Part shown: piece by piece, positions 1-6,310 of the stretch
Layout of the letters: every line of letters begins with the position of its first letter
How positions within the stretch are numbered: position 1 is the first letter of the stretch
Source: CAYGBW01 sp964348185
GTDB taxonomy: Bacteria; Desulfobacterota; BSN033; WVXP01
DNA: 8,456 nucleotides
Direction: 5' to 3'
Assembly: GCA_964348185.1 (NCBI GenBank)
Contig: CAYGBW010000064.1
Span: 1-8,456 of the forward strand
The notes under the pieces: model-generated
Seen by the model: the letters and a program-made list of their open reading frames with translations, nothing else
Databases searched by the model: none
Told to the model about the DNA's origin: nothing
Translations under genes and position numbers: made by a program

Positions 1-150
1 CTTCCGAACTCGGCCTGGCGGCCTCAGACAGCGGAATCTCGCCCCTTCGGGGACACTCTCCTTCGGCAAGCTCAGGACAGGCTCTTCGCCAAGACGGGTC
101 GACCCAAAAACTCCGTAATGTTCGCTTCGAGGACATTTTTCGGTGACGAC
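1..150 (+). mobile_element. MITE-like repeat, copy A (left end outside window)
   Basis: Right part of a dispersed non-coding repeat that recurs at 3870-4010, 5093-5315 and 6689-6889. It aligns with copy C at a constant offset of 5165 bases from position 5 to its end, so about 73 bases of the left end lie outside the window. It ends in TTTTTCGGTGACGAC (136-150), which matches the right terminal repeat of copy C except for one base. It contains the internal string CTTCGGCAAGCTCAGGACAG (61-80) and the hairpin CCCC-TTC-GGGG near 43-53. No protein is encoded. The term MITE-like is inferred from the terminal inverted repeats and target duplication of copy C. Confidence 0.8.
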
Positions 151-475
151 TACTAATTTGGACCAATCTTGAGTGTCTATCAAAGATCTAGATCTAAGAG
201 CCTCGACGGGTTCACTTCATCTGTGTTCAATCCACTCCTCCGGAATCTCCCGCCTTAACAGATTCCTTGACTTCCCCTGATGGGTGTCGCTTCAATAGCC
301 AAAGAAGGCCATGGCATTCACCCAGGCACTGGTGGATAAGAAAGAAGTCTGGCTGGAGTGTGTACAATCCCCCTATCGGTCACAGGGACAAATCTGGCCG
401 GATTCTCGCACAGGTCTATTTAAGGGATCTCTTTTAAATGCTGAGCTTTCAGATGAGAATTCAAGGGAGAATCAC
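151..475. other. Intergenic stretch with no convincing gene
   Basis: A 107-residue reading frame (311-634) crosses this stretch, but it has poor start context (GAAGG only two bases before the ATG), no recognisable domain, and overlaps a better small gene in another frame. A perfect 12-base palindrome AGATCTAGATCT sits at 184-195. A weak promoter-like pair, TTGACT (267-272) and TTCAAT (291-296) with 18 bases between, could serve the small gene at 489, but it is far upstream and poorly matched. I see nothing else I can name. Confidence 0.5.
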
Positions 476-488
476 GGAGGTCATTTAA

Positions 489-596
489 ATGGCACCCAAA
501 AGGACTATAGGCCCTGTCTCGCTTATCCTCGGGATCGTGACCCTGATCGTCTCAGTGGCGGCGGGCGTCATCGCCCTTGGGCGAATAACAGCATGA
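489..596 (+). CDS. 35-residue single-span membrane protein
   Basis: ATG at 489 is preceded by a clear ribosome binding site GGAGG (476-480) with 8 bases between. The product has 35 residues and begins MAPKRTIGP. A basic N-terminus (K4, R5) is followed by one hydrophobic helix from about residue 8 to 29, rich in I, L, V, A and G, then a short tail with R32. This is the layout of a small inner-membrane peptide with its N-terminus probably in the cytoplasm. It is convergent with the large gene on the other strand, whose stop lies about 50 bases away. I do not recognise a family and no function can be assigned. The strong ribosome site together with a clean transmembrane segment in the same frame argues that it is real. 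The alternative is a chance open frame. Confidence 0.55.
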   Translation: MAPKRTIGPVSLILGIVTLIVSVAAGVIALGRITA

Positions 597-597
597 G

Positions 598-622
598 GTG
601 TCTGGCAAAAAGAGACCAGCAC
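598..622. terminator. Weak hairpin between convergent genes
   Basis: GTG-T-CTGG (598-605) pairs with CCAG-CAC (616-622) around a 10-base loop, giving seven base pairs with one bulged T. It sits directly after the stop of the 35-residue gene and downstream of the large minus-strand gene, where a bidirectional terminator would be expected. On the minus strand the run TCTTTTT falls in the loop rather than after the stem, and no T-run follows on the plus strand, so termination is only a possibility. Confidence 0.25.
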
Positions 623-647
623 GGATTCCACTGAATTACGGACTCAC

Positions 648-3600
648 TCAATTGACAACCTTTTTGTCTAACTCTCGGATCCGCTGGCTGAAGACCCGGT
701 TGATGTTGATGGAAATCTGAGGGAACTCCCTCATAATCTCCTCGAATTCAAGTTTTCCGAGAACGAGCACTTTCGCTTCCGTGTCTGTCTTGACACTGGC
801 CGATCTGGGTTTGTCATCAAAGAGGGACATCTCCCCGAAGTAGTCGTCTTGACTAATCTTGGCCAGGAAGGTTTCGTGCTCGGTGCCAAGGTCCCGAATC
901 ACGGAGACCTCCCCAGAAAGGATAAGAAACATGGTGTCTCCCGACTCGTCTTCTTTGACAACGATCTCGTCCTTCGGAAAGTCTCTCTCCTCTGCCACTG
1001 AACTGATGGCTGCCAGTTCCCTGACCTGGAGGTCAGAGAAGATATGGATCTTCTTTAGGTGAATGATCTTGTCCATGGTTGAAAGCATTGGCTCTCCCCT
1101 CCCGTTCCGATCAATTACGCCGAGTGTTTGCAAAGCCTGTCTTGCTGTCTCTTGGACCGCCGGGTCCGGATAGTCCCGAAGGGCTTGCACTTTCTCTGAA
1201 AAACCTTCCATTCGCCCGGCTCCGATGACATAGAGGGCACACATCTGGGTCATGGGGTCCTCACTCTCTAGGAAGCCTGCGATGACGGCCGAGGAATCAG
1301 CGCGTTTCTCTTTGGCCATACCGAATTGTTTCTGGGCAACCTTGAGCTTCTCTTCAGCAGCGATGTCGTCCACCAGAGGGACGAGTACCCTCGAAAGCGC
1401 AGGGTTGAGGCTAGCTTCGAGCGCTTCAAGGGCATTCGCTTTTTCCCTCGCCGCAGCCTTCAATCCCCGGTAGATGATTCGCATCTTAGTGCCTCCCCCT
1501 TCAACTTCGAGGATGCGGAAAATGTTGAACACGGCATCGTCGTTCTTGTCTCCTAGATGGTGCGTCAAAAGCCCGAGGGCAGGCGTTTCTTCAAGCGCCT
1601 TTAACTCCTGGATGGCATGGATGTTTCGGTAGGCCAATTGGATTTCCCGGGTGATGAATTCGGAAAACGCCACGTCCTTGACCTCAAGTTTCTCCAGGAG
1701 CCGCAAGACCCCATCCTTCAAGTCTCTTTTGGGGGAGTTGAGGGATTTGAGCAGCAGAGGAACGGCTCGCTTGTCGATCTGGCTGATTCTTTTGAGTGCC
1801 GCCTCTCTCACGTCGGTGGATTCATCACCGAGCATTTCGATGGCCCCTTCGACGGCCTTTTCATCGTCGAGGGCCAGGGCCGAAACCGCAGCCTGTCGCA
1901 CCTCTGGTTTGGCGCTTTTGAGCCAGCCAATGATCCGTTCGTCTCGCTGGGACGTCTCCAGAATACCCAGGGCCTCGAGGGTTCTCGCCTGTATCTTGGA
2001 ATCTTTTTCCCTCCCGAGAATGTCATACAGGCGGTCCGCAAACCTCCCGTCGCCTGCTCGAGCCACCGTCGTGAGAGCCAGAGAGAGATCTTCAGGATCG
2101 CGACTATCCAGCCACCCCGAAAGGACGGGATAGACTTCCGCCGCCATCTCGGTGCGATAAAGCCCGACAATGGCCTCCGCCTGGACGGCCTTCTCGTCAA
2201 CCTCGCATGCTCGCCTGAGAAAATCGATGTTTTCGTTAGGAGCCAGCCTCCCAACCGTTCTCACGAGATGGGGCTGGAGCTCCGGGGACGCCTCATCCGT
2301 TGTCTCAACGAGAACGGGGACGACCAGGTGCGCATCCTCGGATCGCAGCAGATCGAGCAGATCGACCTGAACGGACAGGTCTTTCTCGGGGAGCACCGAG
2401 ACAATGGCCTCACCGAGTTTGGCATAGCGGGCCTCAGACAGGATACGGGCACAGAGCGCGGCAGCCGCACCCTTCTCCTCGCGCAAACCCTCCAGCAGCC
2501 GGTTGAGGGTCTTTGCGTCCTGAACTAGGACGGTTAGATCCACCTCCTCCAGTTCCCTCAAATCGACCTGTTTTTCTAGAACAGTTTCAAGCAGGAACGC
2601 CGAATAGTTTCTTTTCAAACGAAGGGTCATAAGGATCCACATGCCCACAAAAATCAGACCAAAGATGGAGAAATAACTCGCATGGATAAAGGTCTTGAGA
2701 CCCAGCAGCATCAAGGATCCCAGAAGGCTTCCCGTTCGCGAGGCCATCTGGAGAATAGGACGGATCTTTGCCCTGAATTGATCTGGGAACAGGTTGATGA
2801 TGATGTTGTTGGCAGGATTGTGCATGGTCGTCGTGAACACGCTGATGCTGATCCTCGCGTATATGCCGACAAAAATATCAAAGCGAAACAGCAGCAGTGA
2901 AAAGACGAGAACGTAGTTAGCCGGGCGAAAGAGAAGGGCATTGGGGATCCCGAGCCGAGTGTAAACCTTCCCGACAAACATGAGAAGCACAAAGGAGATG
3001 ATATTCAGAACCCCCCTTATGGCCGAATAGAATTGAATCAGCCCGCCTTCCGAGTCAAAGCTCTGGTCGACAATGACGCTGTACTGGAAATCAAACATGG
3101 GAGCGATGATGTTCGGTAGCACCCGGATTGCGGCAAGAAGCACGAAAAGCAGGGAACCCTTGGCCAAAAGGCTCATCTCTTTGAAGCCGGCAACGGGAGA
3201 AGACCATCCCTTTTTCTTTGAGTCCTGAGCACTCGGAGCAGCCATGGGAGGGGGGAAGAGCTCTCCGATCCGGCGGCTGCCCACGGCTCCCAGAAGCAGC
3301 AAGCCCGCGGAGATAACAAGAAGATTGTCAAGGCTTGTTGCCCGGCTTAGAAGATTTGTGGAGAAATTTCCCAAGACGCGCCCTAGAATCCCCACTGCGG
3401 TGATCAGGGGAAACATCCTTTTGGACTGGCGCGTGTCGAAGATGTCGTTGCAGATGTTCCAGAAGACGATGAAGAGTATCCCTGTAAACTGTAACCGTAA
3501 GAGATACATGAAGGGGTAGAGCATAGAAATATCGAAGGGAATCAGGAAACGGCAGAAAATCTGAACGGCGGCGAAAATCACAGCCATTCGGGTCAGGAGC

Positions 3601-3854
3601 GTGGTGGCTGAGTATCTGTCCACCAGCCCCCGAAGCAGATCCAAAACAAAGAACACAATAACGGCATCGATAAGAAACATCTCCGGGAGGTGTTGGACAC
3701 CGAATCGCTTGATGAAGGCGGTATCGGCAAAATTCCCGAAAAGCATTTCGCTGAAGAAGAGGAGAAAAATCAATCCGCTGGTCCAGCCGAAAGCCCGCTT
3801 CTCGTCGGGGCGTACATCAAATAGTTTCGCTAGAATCGGAGAGAGAATCTTCAT
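648..3854 (-). CDS. Membrane transporter-like / HEAT repeat / cyclic nucleotide-binding fusion protein
   Basis: A 1068-residue protein in three parts. Residues about 20-415 form roughly a dozen hydrophobic helices resembling the ATP/ADP nucleotide transporter (NTT) and MFS-like superfamily. Residues about 430-910 are helical HEAT-like repeats, with phrases such as VRQAAVSAL and VREAALKRI typical of HEAT helix B. Residues about 925-1060 form a cyclic nucleotide-binding domain: the phosphate-binding cassette FGEMSLFDDKPRSASV (1006-1021) keeps the G-E pair and the arginine (R1017) that contact the cyclic phosphate in CRP-like domains. The start is supported by GGAG (complement of 3861-3864) six bases before the ATG. 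Family knowledge: such fusions occur in many bacteria, but the transported substrate, if any, is unknown. Inference: cNMP binding may gate or scaffold the membrane part through the HEAT solenoid. It stands alone, with a repeat element just upstream that would separate it from any older promoter. Confidence 0.9.
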   Translation of the reverse strand: MKILSPILAKLFDVRPDEKRAFGWTSGLIFLLFFSEMLFGNFADTAFIKRFGVQHLPEMFLIDAVIVFFVLDLLRGLVDRYSATTLLTRMAVIFAAVQIFCRFLIPFDISMLYPFMYLLRLQFTGILFIVFWNICNDIFDTRQSKRMFPLITAVGILGRVLGNFSTNLLSRATSLDNLLVISAGLLLLGAVGSRRIGELFPPPMAAPSAQDSKKKGWSSPVAGFKEMSLLAKGSLLFVLLAAIRVLPNIIAPMFDFQYSVIVDQSFDSEGGLIQFYSAIRGVLNIISFVLLMFVGKVYTRLGIPNALLFRPANYVLVFSLLLFRFDIFVGIYARISISVFTTTMHNPANNIIINLFPDQFRAKIRPILQMASRTGSLLGSLMLLGLKTFIHASYFSIFGLIFVGMWILMTLRLKRNYSAFLLETVLEKQVDLRELEEVDLTVLVQDAKTLNRLLEGLREEKGAAAALCARILSEARYAKLGEAIVSVLPEKDLSVQVDLLDLLRSEDAHLVVPVLVETTDEASPELQPHLVRTVGRLAPNENIDFLRRACEVDEKAVQAEAIVGLYRTEMAAEVYPVLSGWLDSRDPEDLSLALTTVARAGDGRFADRLYDILGREKDSKIQARTLEALGILETSQRDERIIGWLKSAKPEVRQAAVSALALDDEKAVEGAIEMLGDESTDVREAALKRISQIDKRAVPLLLKSLNSPKRDLKDGVLRLLEKLEVKDVAFSEFITREIQLAYRNIHAIQELKALEETPALGLLTHHLGDKNDDAVFNIFRILEVEGGGTKMRIIYRGLKAAAREKANALEALEASLNPALSRVLVPLVDDIAAEEKLKVAQKQFGMAKEKRADSSAVIAGFLESEDPMTQMCALYVIGAGRMEGFSEKVQALRDYPDPAVQETARQALQTLGVIDRNGRGEPMLSTMDKIIHLKKIHIFSDLQVRELAAISSVAEERDFPKDEIVVKEDESGDTMFLILSGEVSVIRDLGTEHETFLAKISQDDYFGEMSLFDDKPRSASVKTDTEAKVLVLGKLEFEEIMREFPQISININRVFSQRIRELDKKVVN

Positions 3855-3869
3855 ATGTGACTCCAGTTA

Positions 3870-4010
3870 GTTGCCACTGAAAAAACGCATTTTCGGTCTC
3901 TGAACGAAGTCTTTGACCCGTGCTAAGGCTTCCGTCTCAGGCGGATCAGACAGCTGAACCTCGCCCCTCGGGGCCACTCCCTTCGCCAAGACGGGTGGAC
4001 CCAAAAACCC
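3870..4010 (+). mobile_element. MITE-like repeat, copy B (right end missing, internal deletion)
   Basis: The left end GTTGCCACTGAAAAA differs from the left end of copy C at two of 15 positions. Shared inner strings include TTTGACCCG, CTAAGGCT, CAGACAGC, TCGCC and TTCGCCAAGACGGGT. Similarity stops near 4010, and no right terminal repeat (CAGTGACGAC) follows, so this copy is truncated or its end has diverged. It lacks the 23-base segment present in copies A, C and D. The element begins only six bases upstream of the GGAG ribosome site of the 1068-residue gene on the minus strand, so it forms that gene's upstream region. Confidence 0.75.
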
Positions 4011-4022
4011 CCTACTTTAGAG

Positions 4023-4148
4023 ATGAGGACGGAGCTCATCGAGGAGGTCGAGCGCCTTTCGTGGGATGCCTGTTATACAGATTATGTCCCTTTGGCTCGT
4101 CTCACATCAACTGGAACCGGAAGGTCCCAATACTCTCAAAAAAATTGA
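4023..4148 (+). other. Possible short ORF or gene remnant after repeat copy B
   Basis: An ATG at 4023 opens a 41-residue frame beginning MRTELIEEVERL, which looks protein-like (amphipathic, acidic and leucine-rich) for its first 20 residues and then turns low in character. No ribosome binding site precedes it. From 4084 a second overlapping frame (50 residues, ending ELFETEGLKQGDAHFR) also looks protein-like, which might indicate a frameshifted remnant of one older gene. It overlaps the end of the better supported minus-strand gene at 4189. I do not recognise a family. This may be the debris of a gene broken near the end of repeat copy B. Confidence 0.2.
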
Positions 4149-4188
4149 AGACGGATTGATCCTGGATCTCCAGGGTGCGCTAGAGGAA

Positions 4189-4407
4189 CTATTCGAAACA
4201 GAGGGGTTGAAGCAAGGGGATGCGCATTTCCGCTAGATCGCGAGCGATCACATCCAACTGTTCGAAAGTCTTTGCCCTCCAGATCAAGAGCATATAGTCA
4301 TAGTAGCTTCCATCGGGGATTATTCCCTTTTCTCTTAACTTCTTCACCGATCTTCTCAGATCGGTGAGCCTCTTTCTGAAGGTCGATGTCTCAGTTTCGT
4401 TGTTCAC
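4189..4407 (-). CDS. Small hypothetical protein, 72 residues
   Basis: The start chosen is GTG at 4407 (complement), because AAGGAGG (complement of 4414-4420) sits six bases upstream. An upstream in-frame GTG at 4434 would place this ribosome site inside the coding region. The product is charged and mostly helical: an N-terminal basic segment with FRKRLTDLRRSVKKLREKG, then GSYYDYMLLIWRAKTFEQLD and a closing helix with VIARDLAEM. There is no signal peptide, membrane span or cysteine motif. I do not recognise the family. Downstream a five-pair hairpin CCTGG-loop-CCAGG (4161-4174) is followed on the minus strand by seven T residues about 16 bases later, a poor terminator. It appears to be a single-gene unit between a repeat copy and a structured non-coding region. 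Confidence 0.6.
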   Translation of the reverse strand: MNNETETSTFRKRLTDLRRSVKKLREKGIIPDGSYYDYMLLIWRAKTFEQLDVIARDLAEMRIPLLQPLCFE

Positions 4408-4495
4408 GGTTGTCCTCCTTTTTCTCTCACTCACAAAAGGAGAAGGTTGAAAGGATACACGCCGTTATAATATGAAAGCTACCCGTTACTCTGGG

Positions 4496-4526
4496 AAAAA
4501 TACATGGGGTGGATCCTGTATTTTTT
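4496..4526. terminator. Bidirectional terminator-like inverted repeat
   Basis: AAAAATACA (4496-4504) is the exact inverse complement of TGTATTTTT (4517-4525), with an inner GG/CC pairing across one bulged T and a short loop. On the plus strand the stem runs into TTTTTT (4521-4526), and on the minus strand into TTTTT. This is the shape of an AT-rich bidirectional terminator, though the G:C content of the stem is low. No gene clearly ends here. It lies upstream of the small minus-strand gene and could instead be part of a leader structure. Confidence 0.4.
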
Positions 4527-4573
4527 GAAGAAAAACATGGTATTTTGGAAGGTTACTCGCCTTCGCCAGAATG

Positions 4574-4593
4574 CCCCGTGCGAAAGCGCGGGG
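4574..4593. other. Very stable GAAA-tetraloop hairpin
   Basis: CCCCGTGC-GAAA-GCGCGGGG forms an eight-pair stem with one G-T wobble, closed by a GNRA-type tetraloop on the plus strand. This would fold strongly in RNA. No T-run follows, so it is not a standard terminator. It lies in a gene-poor stretch (4435-4800) 50 bases after the AT-rich inverted repeat, which suggests a structured transcript or leader. It matches no RNA class I can name. Confidence 0.5.
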
Positions 4594-4666
4594 AGCTTCA
4601 CTCATCCGAATGGATCTTTTGAAATTTCCCTAAAAAAACCAATTGACGGCCGCAAAGGCACCCCCC

Positions 4667-4697
4667 TTGACTTTTACCGCCTTTCTGGAAATACTAT
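4667..4697 (+). promoter_or_regulatory. Candidate sigma-70 promoter upstream of receiver remnant
   Basis: TTGACT (4667-4672) is followed after 17 bases by AATACT (4690-4695), or after 19 bases by TACTAT (4692-4697). Transcription would start near 4704 and run into the response-regulator remnant and originally into the PilZ gene. It also partly resembles a sigma-54 site (GGCAC, five bases, TTGA), but the essential GC at -12 is GA. Support is by motif only. Confidence 0.35.
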
Positions 4698-4799
4698 CTG
4701 AGTCACCATCAAAATACATTATGAATTCTTCCAGAATACAGTATTTGCCTGATTTCATTCTCGCCCGGTCTGATTAGAATCAATTGAGGGGGCGTTTAG

Positions 4800-5089
4800 A
4801 TGATCGCACTCCCCAAAACAAGACTCTGAATGGGGAACGAGACCCAGAGACCATGGTCATCTTATTTGGTGGCAGTGACCAGGGGGCCTTACCGACCCTC
4901 GCCCGTTCATTGGGTTTTGACGATTACCTCCCCAAGCCCCCTGGCCTAGATGAACTGGCGGAGAAAGTGGCCAATTGCCTTGAGAGGCTGGAAGATAACC
5001 GTGGTATGCAAGAGCGATCGGAACAAGGGAAGGGCTCAGGCTATCCTTTCTCAGGGCCAGGGATTTATCCGACATATTCCGTTCCCTAA
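4800..5089 (+). pseudogene. Response-regulator receiver (REC) domain remnant, C-terminal half
   Basis: An open frame on the plus strand from TTG 4784 or ATG 4853 to the stop at 5087 encodes what looks like the second half of a CheY-like receiver: beta4 TMVILFGG, helix 4 ALPTLARSLGF, then DDYLPKP with the conserved lysine codon at 4934-4936, and helix 5 LDELAEKVANCLERL. The first half, with the acidic pocket and the phospho-accepting aspartate, is absent. An ATG at 4800 has a good ribosome site (GAGGGGG, eight bases before) but gives only nine codons before TGA at 4827, in a different frame. This looks like an original start joined to the C-terminal half by a deletion with frameshift. The alternative is a short expressed protein starting at 4853, but no ribosome site supports it. 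Confidence 0.5.
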
Positions 5090-5092
5090 CTT

Positions 5093-5315
5093 GTCGTCAC
5101 TGAAAAACGCCCCCGACCCTCTCTGCACAGAGTTTTTGACCCGTTCTAAGGCTCGGTCGTTCGATCCTCCGAACTCGGCCTGGCGGCCTCAGACAGCGGA
5201 ATCTCGCCCCTTCGGGGACACTCTCCTTCGACAAGCTCAGGACAGGCTCTTCGCCAAGACGGGTAGCCCCAAAAACTCCGTAATGTTCGCTCCAGGGACA
5301 TTTTTCAGTGACGAC
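5093..5315 (+). mobile_element. MITE-like repeat, copy C (intact, with TIRs and target duplication)
   Basis: A complete 223-base element. The left end GTCGTCACTGAAAAA (5093-5107) and right end TTTTTCAGTGACGAC (5301-5315) are perfect 15-base inverted repeats. The flanks carry a direct repeat TAACTT (5087-5092 and 5316-5321), which reads as a 6-base target-site duplication. Inside, a second inverted pair (GAGTTTTTG near the left, CAAAAACTC near the right) and a CCCC-TTC-GGGG hairpin give strong self-folding. No protein is encoded; open frames across it do not respect its boundaries. The left duplication contains the stop codon of the receiver remnant, and the right one lies 21 bases before the PilZ start. 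The mobilising transposase is not in the window. Confidence 0.88.
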
Positions 5316-5342
5316 TAACTTGATGAGATGATGAGGGCTTCT

Positions 5343-5789
5343 ATGGAGGTTGAAAAGAGAAAACACCCTCGGTTTGAAGCGGTCTGGCCGATTCGGTTCA
5401 ATTTGAATCCCGACTACCACTACGTGCCTGCAATCAGGAAGATGGGGGTGGGAGGAACGATCCGCAACATTTCATTGGAGGGTCTACTGATCGATGCCCG
5501 GATGGATTTGCTCGACGTGTGCCAGATTTTCTCTGAAGAGAAGGAGGGGGATTCGGCTTTTCAACTGGAAGTGGTGCTGACAGATTCCAGGGAGATGCGA
5601 CGGTTCCTCAGGGGGGTAGTGCGGTGGTATCGAGTCGGCGAACCAGAGAGGAATATCCGGCACTTCCAGGCGGGCCTCTTTTTGATGGATCCCGAAAGCC
5701 GGGCGATCGCCAGGAACATTGTCGAATCGATCACTCCGACGACACTGAACCGAGGGCCAGCGGCCCCTCTCAAGACGGATCTGAACTGA
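5343..5789 (+). CDS. PilZ domain protein (c-di-GMP receptor)
   Basis: A 148-residue cytoplasmic protein from ATG 5343. This start was chosen because TGAGGG (5332-5337) lies five bases upstream; in-frame ATGs at 5328 and 5331 overlap that site. The PilZ signature is complete: R-K-H-P-R (RxxxR, residues 6-10) at the N-terminus and N-I-S-L-E-G (NxSxxG, residues 42-47), the two motifs that bind cyclic di-GMP. The beta-barrel continues with VVLT, GVVRWYRVG and FQAGLFL, and the domain ends near residue 130. No second domain is attached, so it is probably an adaptor that binds a partner protein when c-di-GMP is high, as single-domain PilZ proteins generally do. Repeat copy C ends immediately upstream, and without it the receiver remnant and this gene would be 24 bases apart. 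The following regulator gene has its own promoter. Confidence 0.9.
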   Translation: MEVEKRKHPRFEAVWPIRFNLNPDYHYVPAIRKMGVGGTIRNISLEGLLIDARMDLLDVCQIFSEEKEGDSAFQLEVVLTDSREMRRFLRGVVRWYRVGEPERNIRHFQAGLFLMDPESRAIARNIVESITPTTLNRGPAAPLKTDLN

Positions 5790-5812
5790 AAATGCGCGGT
5801 TGAAAAAAACTC

Positions 5813-5841
5813 TTGACAAGGGTCTCCAAGCCATGTAGTGT
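5813..5841 (+). promoter_or_regulatory. Promoter of the ArsR-type regulator gene
   Basis: A perfect TTGACA (5813-5818), 17 bases, then TAGTGT (5836-5841), a weaker -10. Transcription would begin near 5848, after the GTG at 5838, so the regulator should start at ATG 5871. The -35 overlaps the nine-base palindrome CTTGACAAG (5812-5820), and AGTG/CACT (5837-5840, 5851-5854) flank the start point. Either could be part of an autoregulatory operator, but both are short. Confidence 0.6.
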
Positions 5842-5870
5842 CTAAGCAATCACTCAAATTGGAATGGAAG

Positions 5871-6287
5871 ATGGAAAGTAAGCAGGCTGAATTATTCAAG
5901 GTTTTAGGCGTCGAATCGCGCATCAGGATCATTGATCTCCTCAAGCAAAAAGGGCCTCTCGGCGCAAACAAGATGTCGGAGTTGTTGGGTATCACGCCCT
6001 CTGCCGTTTCGCAACATCTGAAGGTTCTCAAACATGCGGGATTGGTTCGGAATGAGCGGAAAGGATACTGGATACCCTATGAGGTAGACCCCGTTGCCCT
6101 CCAAGAATGTCGGGAACTCCTCTCCGGGGTCTGCGCTTGCGGCTGTTTAGGGACCTGTCGAACCAACGAGCCAGGACGGAGTGAGGCCCAAAACGAGGTT
6201 GCCCTTTTGAGAAAATACGAGCGGCAGCTTCAGAATGAGCTCCAAGAGGTTCGAGCACGAATCGAGCAACTGACTAAGGAGGGATAA
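5871..6287 (+). CDS. ArsR-family transcriptional regulator with Cys-rich tail and coiled coil
   Basis: 138 residues from ATG 5871; the upstream GTG at 5838 lies within the -10 element, so the longer form is unlikely. Residues about 5-75 form an ArsR-type winged helix-turn-helix: LGVESRIRIIDLL, the recognition region SELLGITPSAVSQHLKVLKH, and the wing with RKGYWIPYEV. The classic ArsR/SmtB metal motif ELCVCDL in helix 3 is absent. Instead a cysteine cluster follows the domain: C80, then C-A-C-G-C-L-G-T-C (C88, C90, C92, C96). Residues about 106-136 form a coiled coil. Family knowledge makes it a repressor released by a ligand; the cysteines suggest metal, sulfur or redox sensing, which is inference. 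The tail resembles the small protein encoded next (6416-6616), and a palindromic promoter lies between the two genes. Confidence 0.88.
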   Translation: MESKQAELFKVLGVESRIRIIDLLKQKGPLGANKMSELLGITPSAVSQHLKVLKHAGLVRNERKGYWIPYEVDPVALQECRELLSGVCACGCLGTCRTNEPGRSEAQNEVALLRKYERQLQNELQEVRARIEQLTKEG

Positions 6288-6310
6288 TCTCTTTTTATTT
6301 TCCTTTCTTG

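Noticed and set aside
311..634. 107-residue plus-strand frame
   Set aside because: Poor ribosome site, no domain character, and it overlaps the better supported 35-residue gene in another frame.
1617..2528. 303-residue frame antisense to the large gene
   Set aside because: It mirrors the HEAT-repeat coding sequence on the other strand, has no ribosome site and shows no recognisable domain.
3920..4159. 79-residue frame running out of repeat copy B
   Set aside because: It begins inside a non-coding repeat and has no ribosome site or family features.
4657..4671. Sigma-54-like GGCAC-N5-TTGA site
   Set aside because: The nearly invariant GC at -12 is GA here, and a sigma-70-like reading fits the same area.
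4504..4701. 65-residue frame across the hairpin region
   Set aside because: No ribosome site; it crosses two strong inverted repeats and has no protein-like pattern.
4950..5318. Frames on both strands that cross repeat copy C (4950-5318 plus, 5097-5420 minus)
   Set aside because: They are composed mostly of the mobile repeat and change with each copy, so they are not genes.
5838..5870. Longer ArsR start at GTG 5838
   Set aside because: This codon lies inside the -10 element of the likely promoter, and the winged-helix domain begins after ATG 5871.
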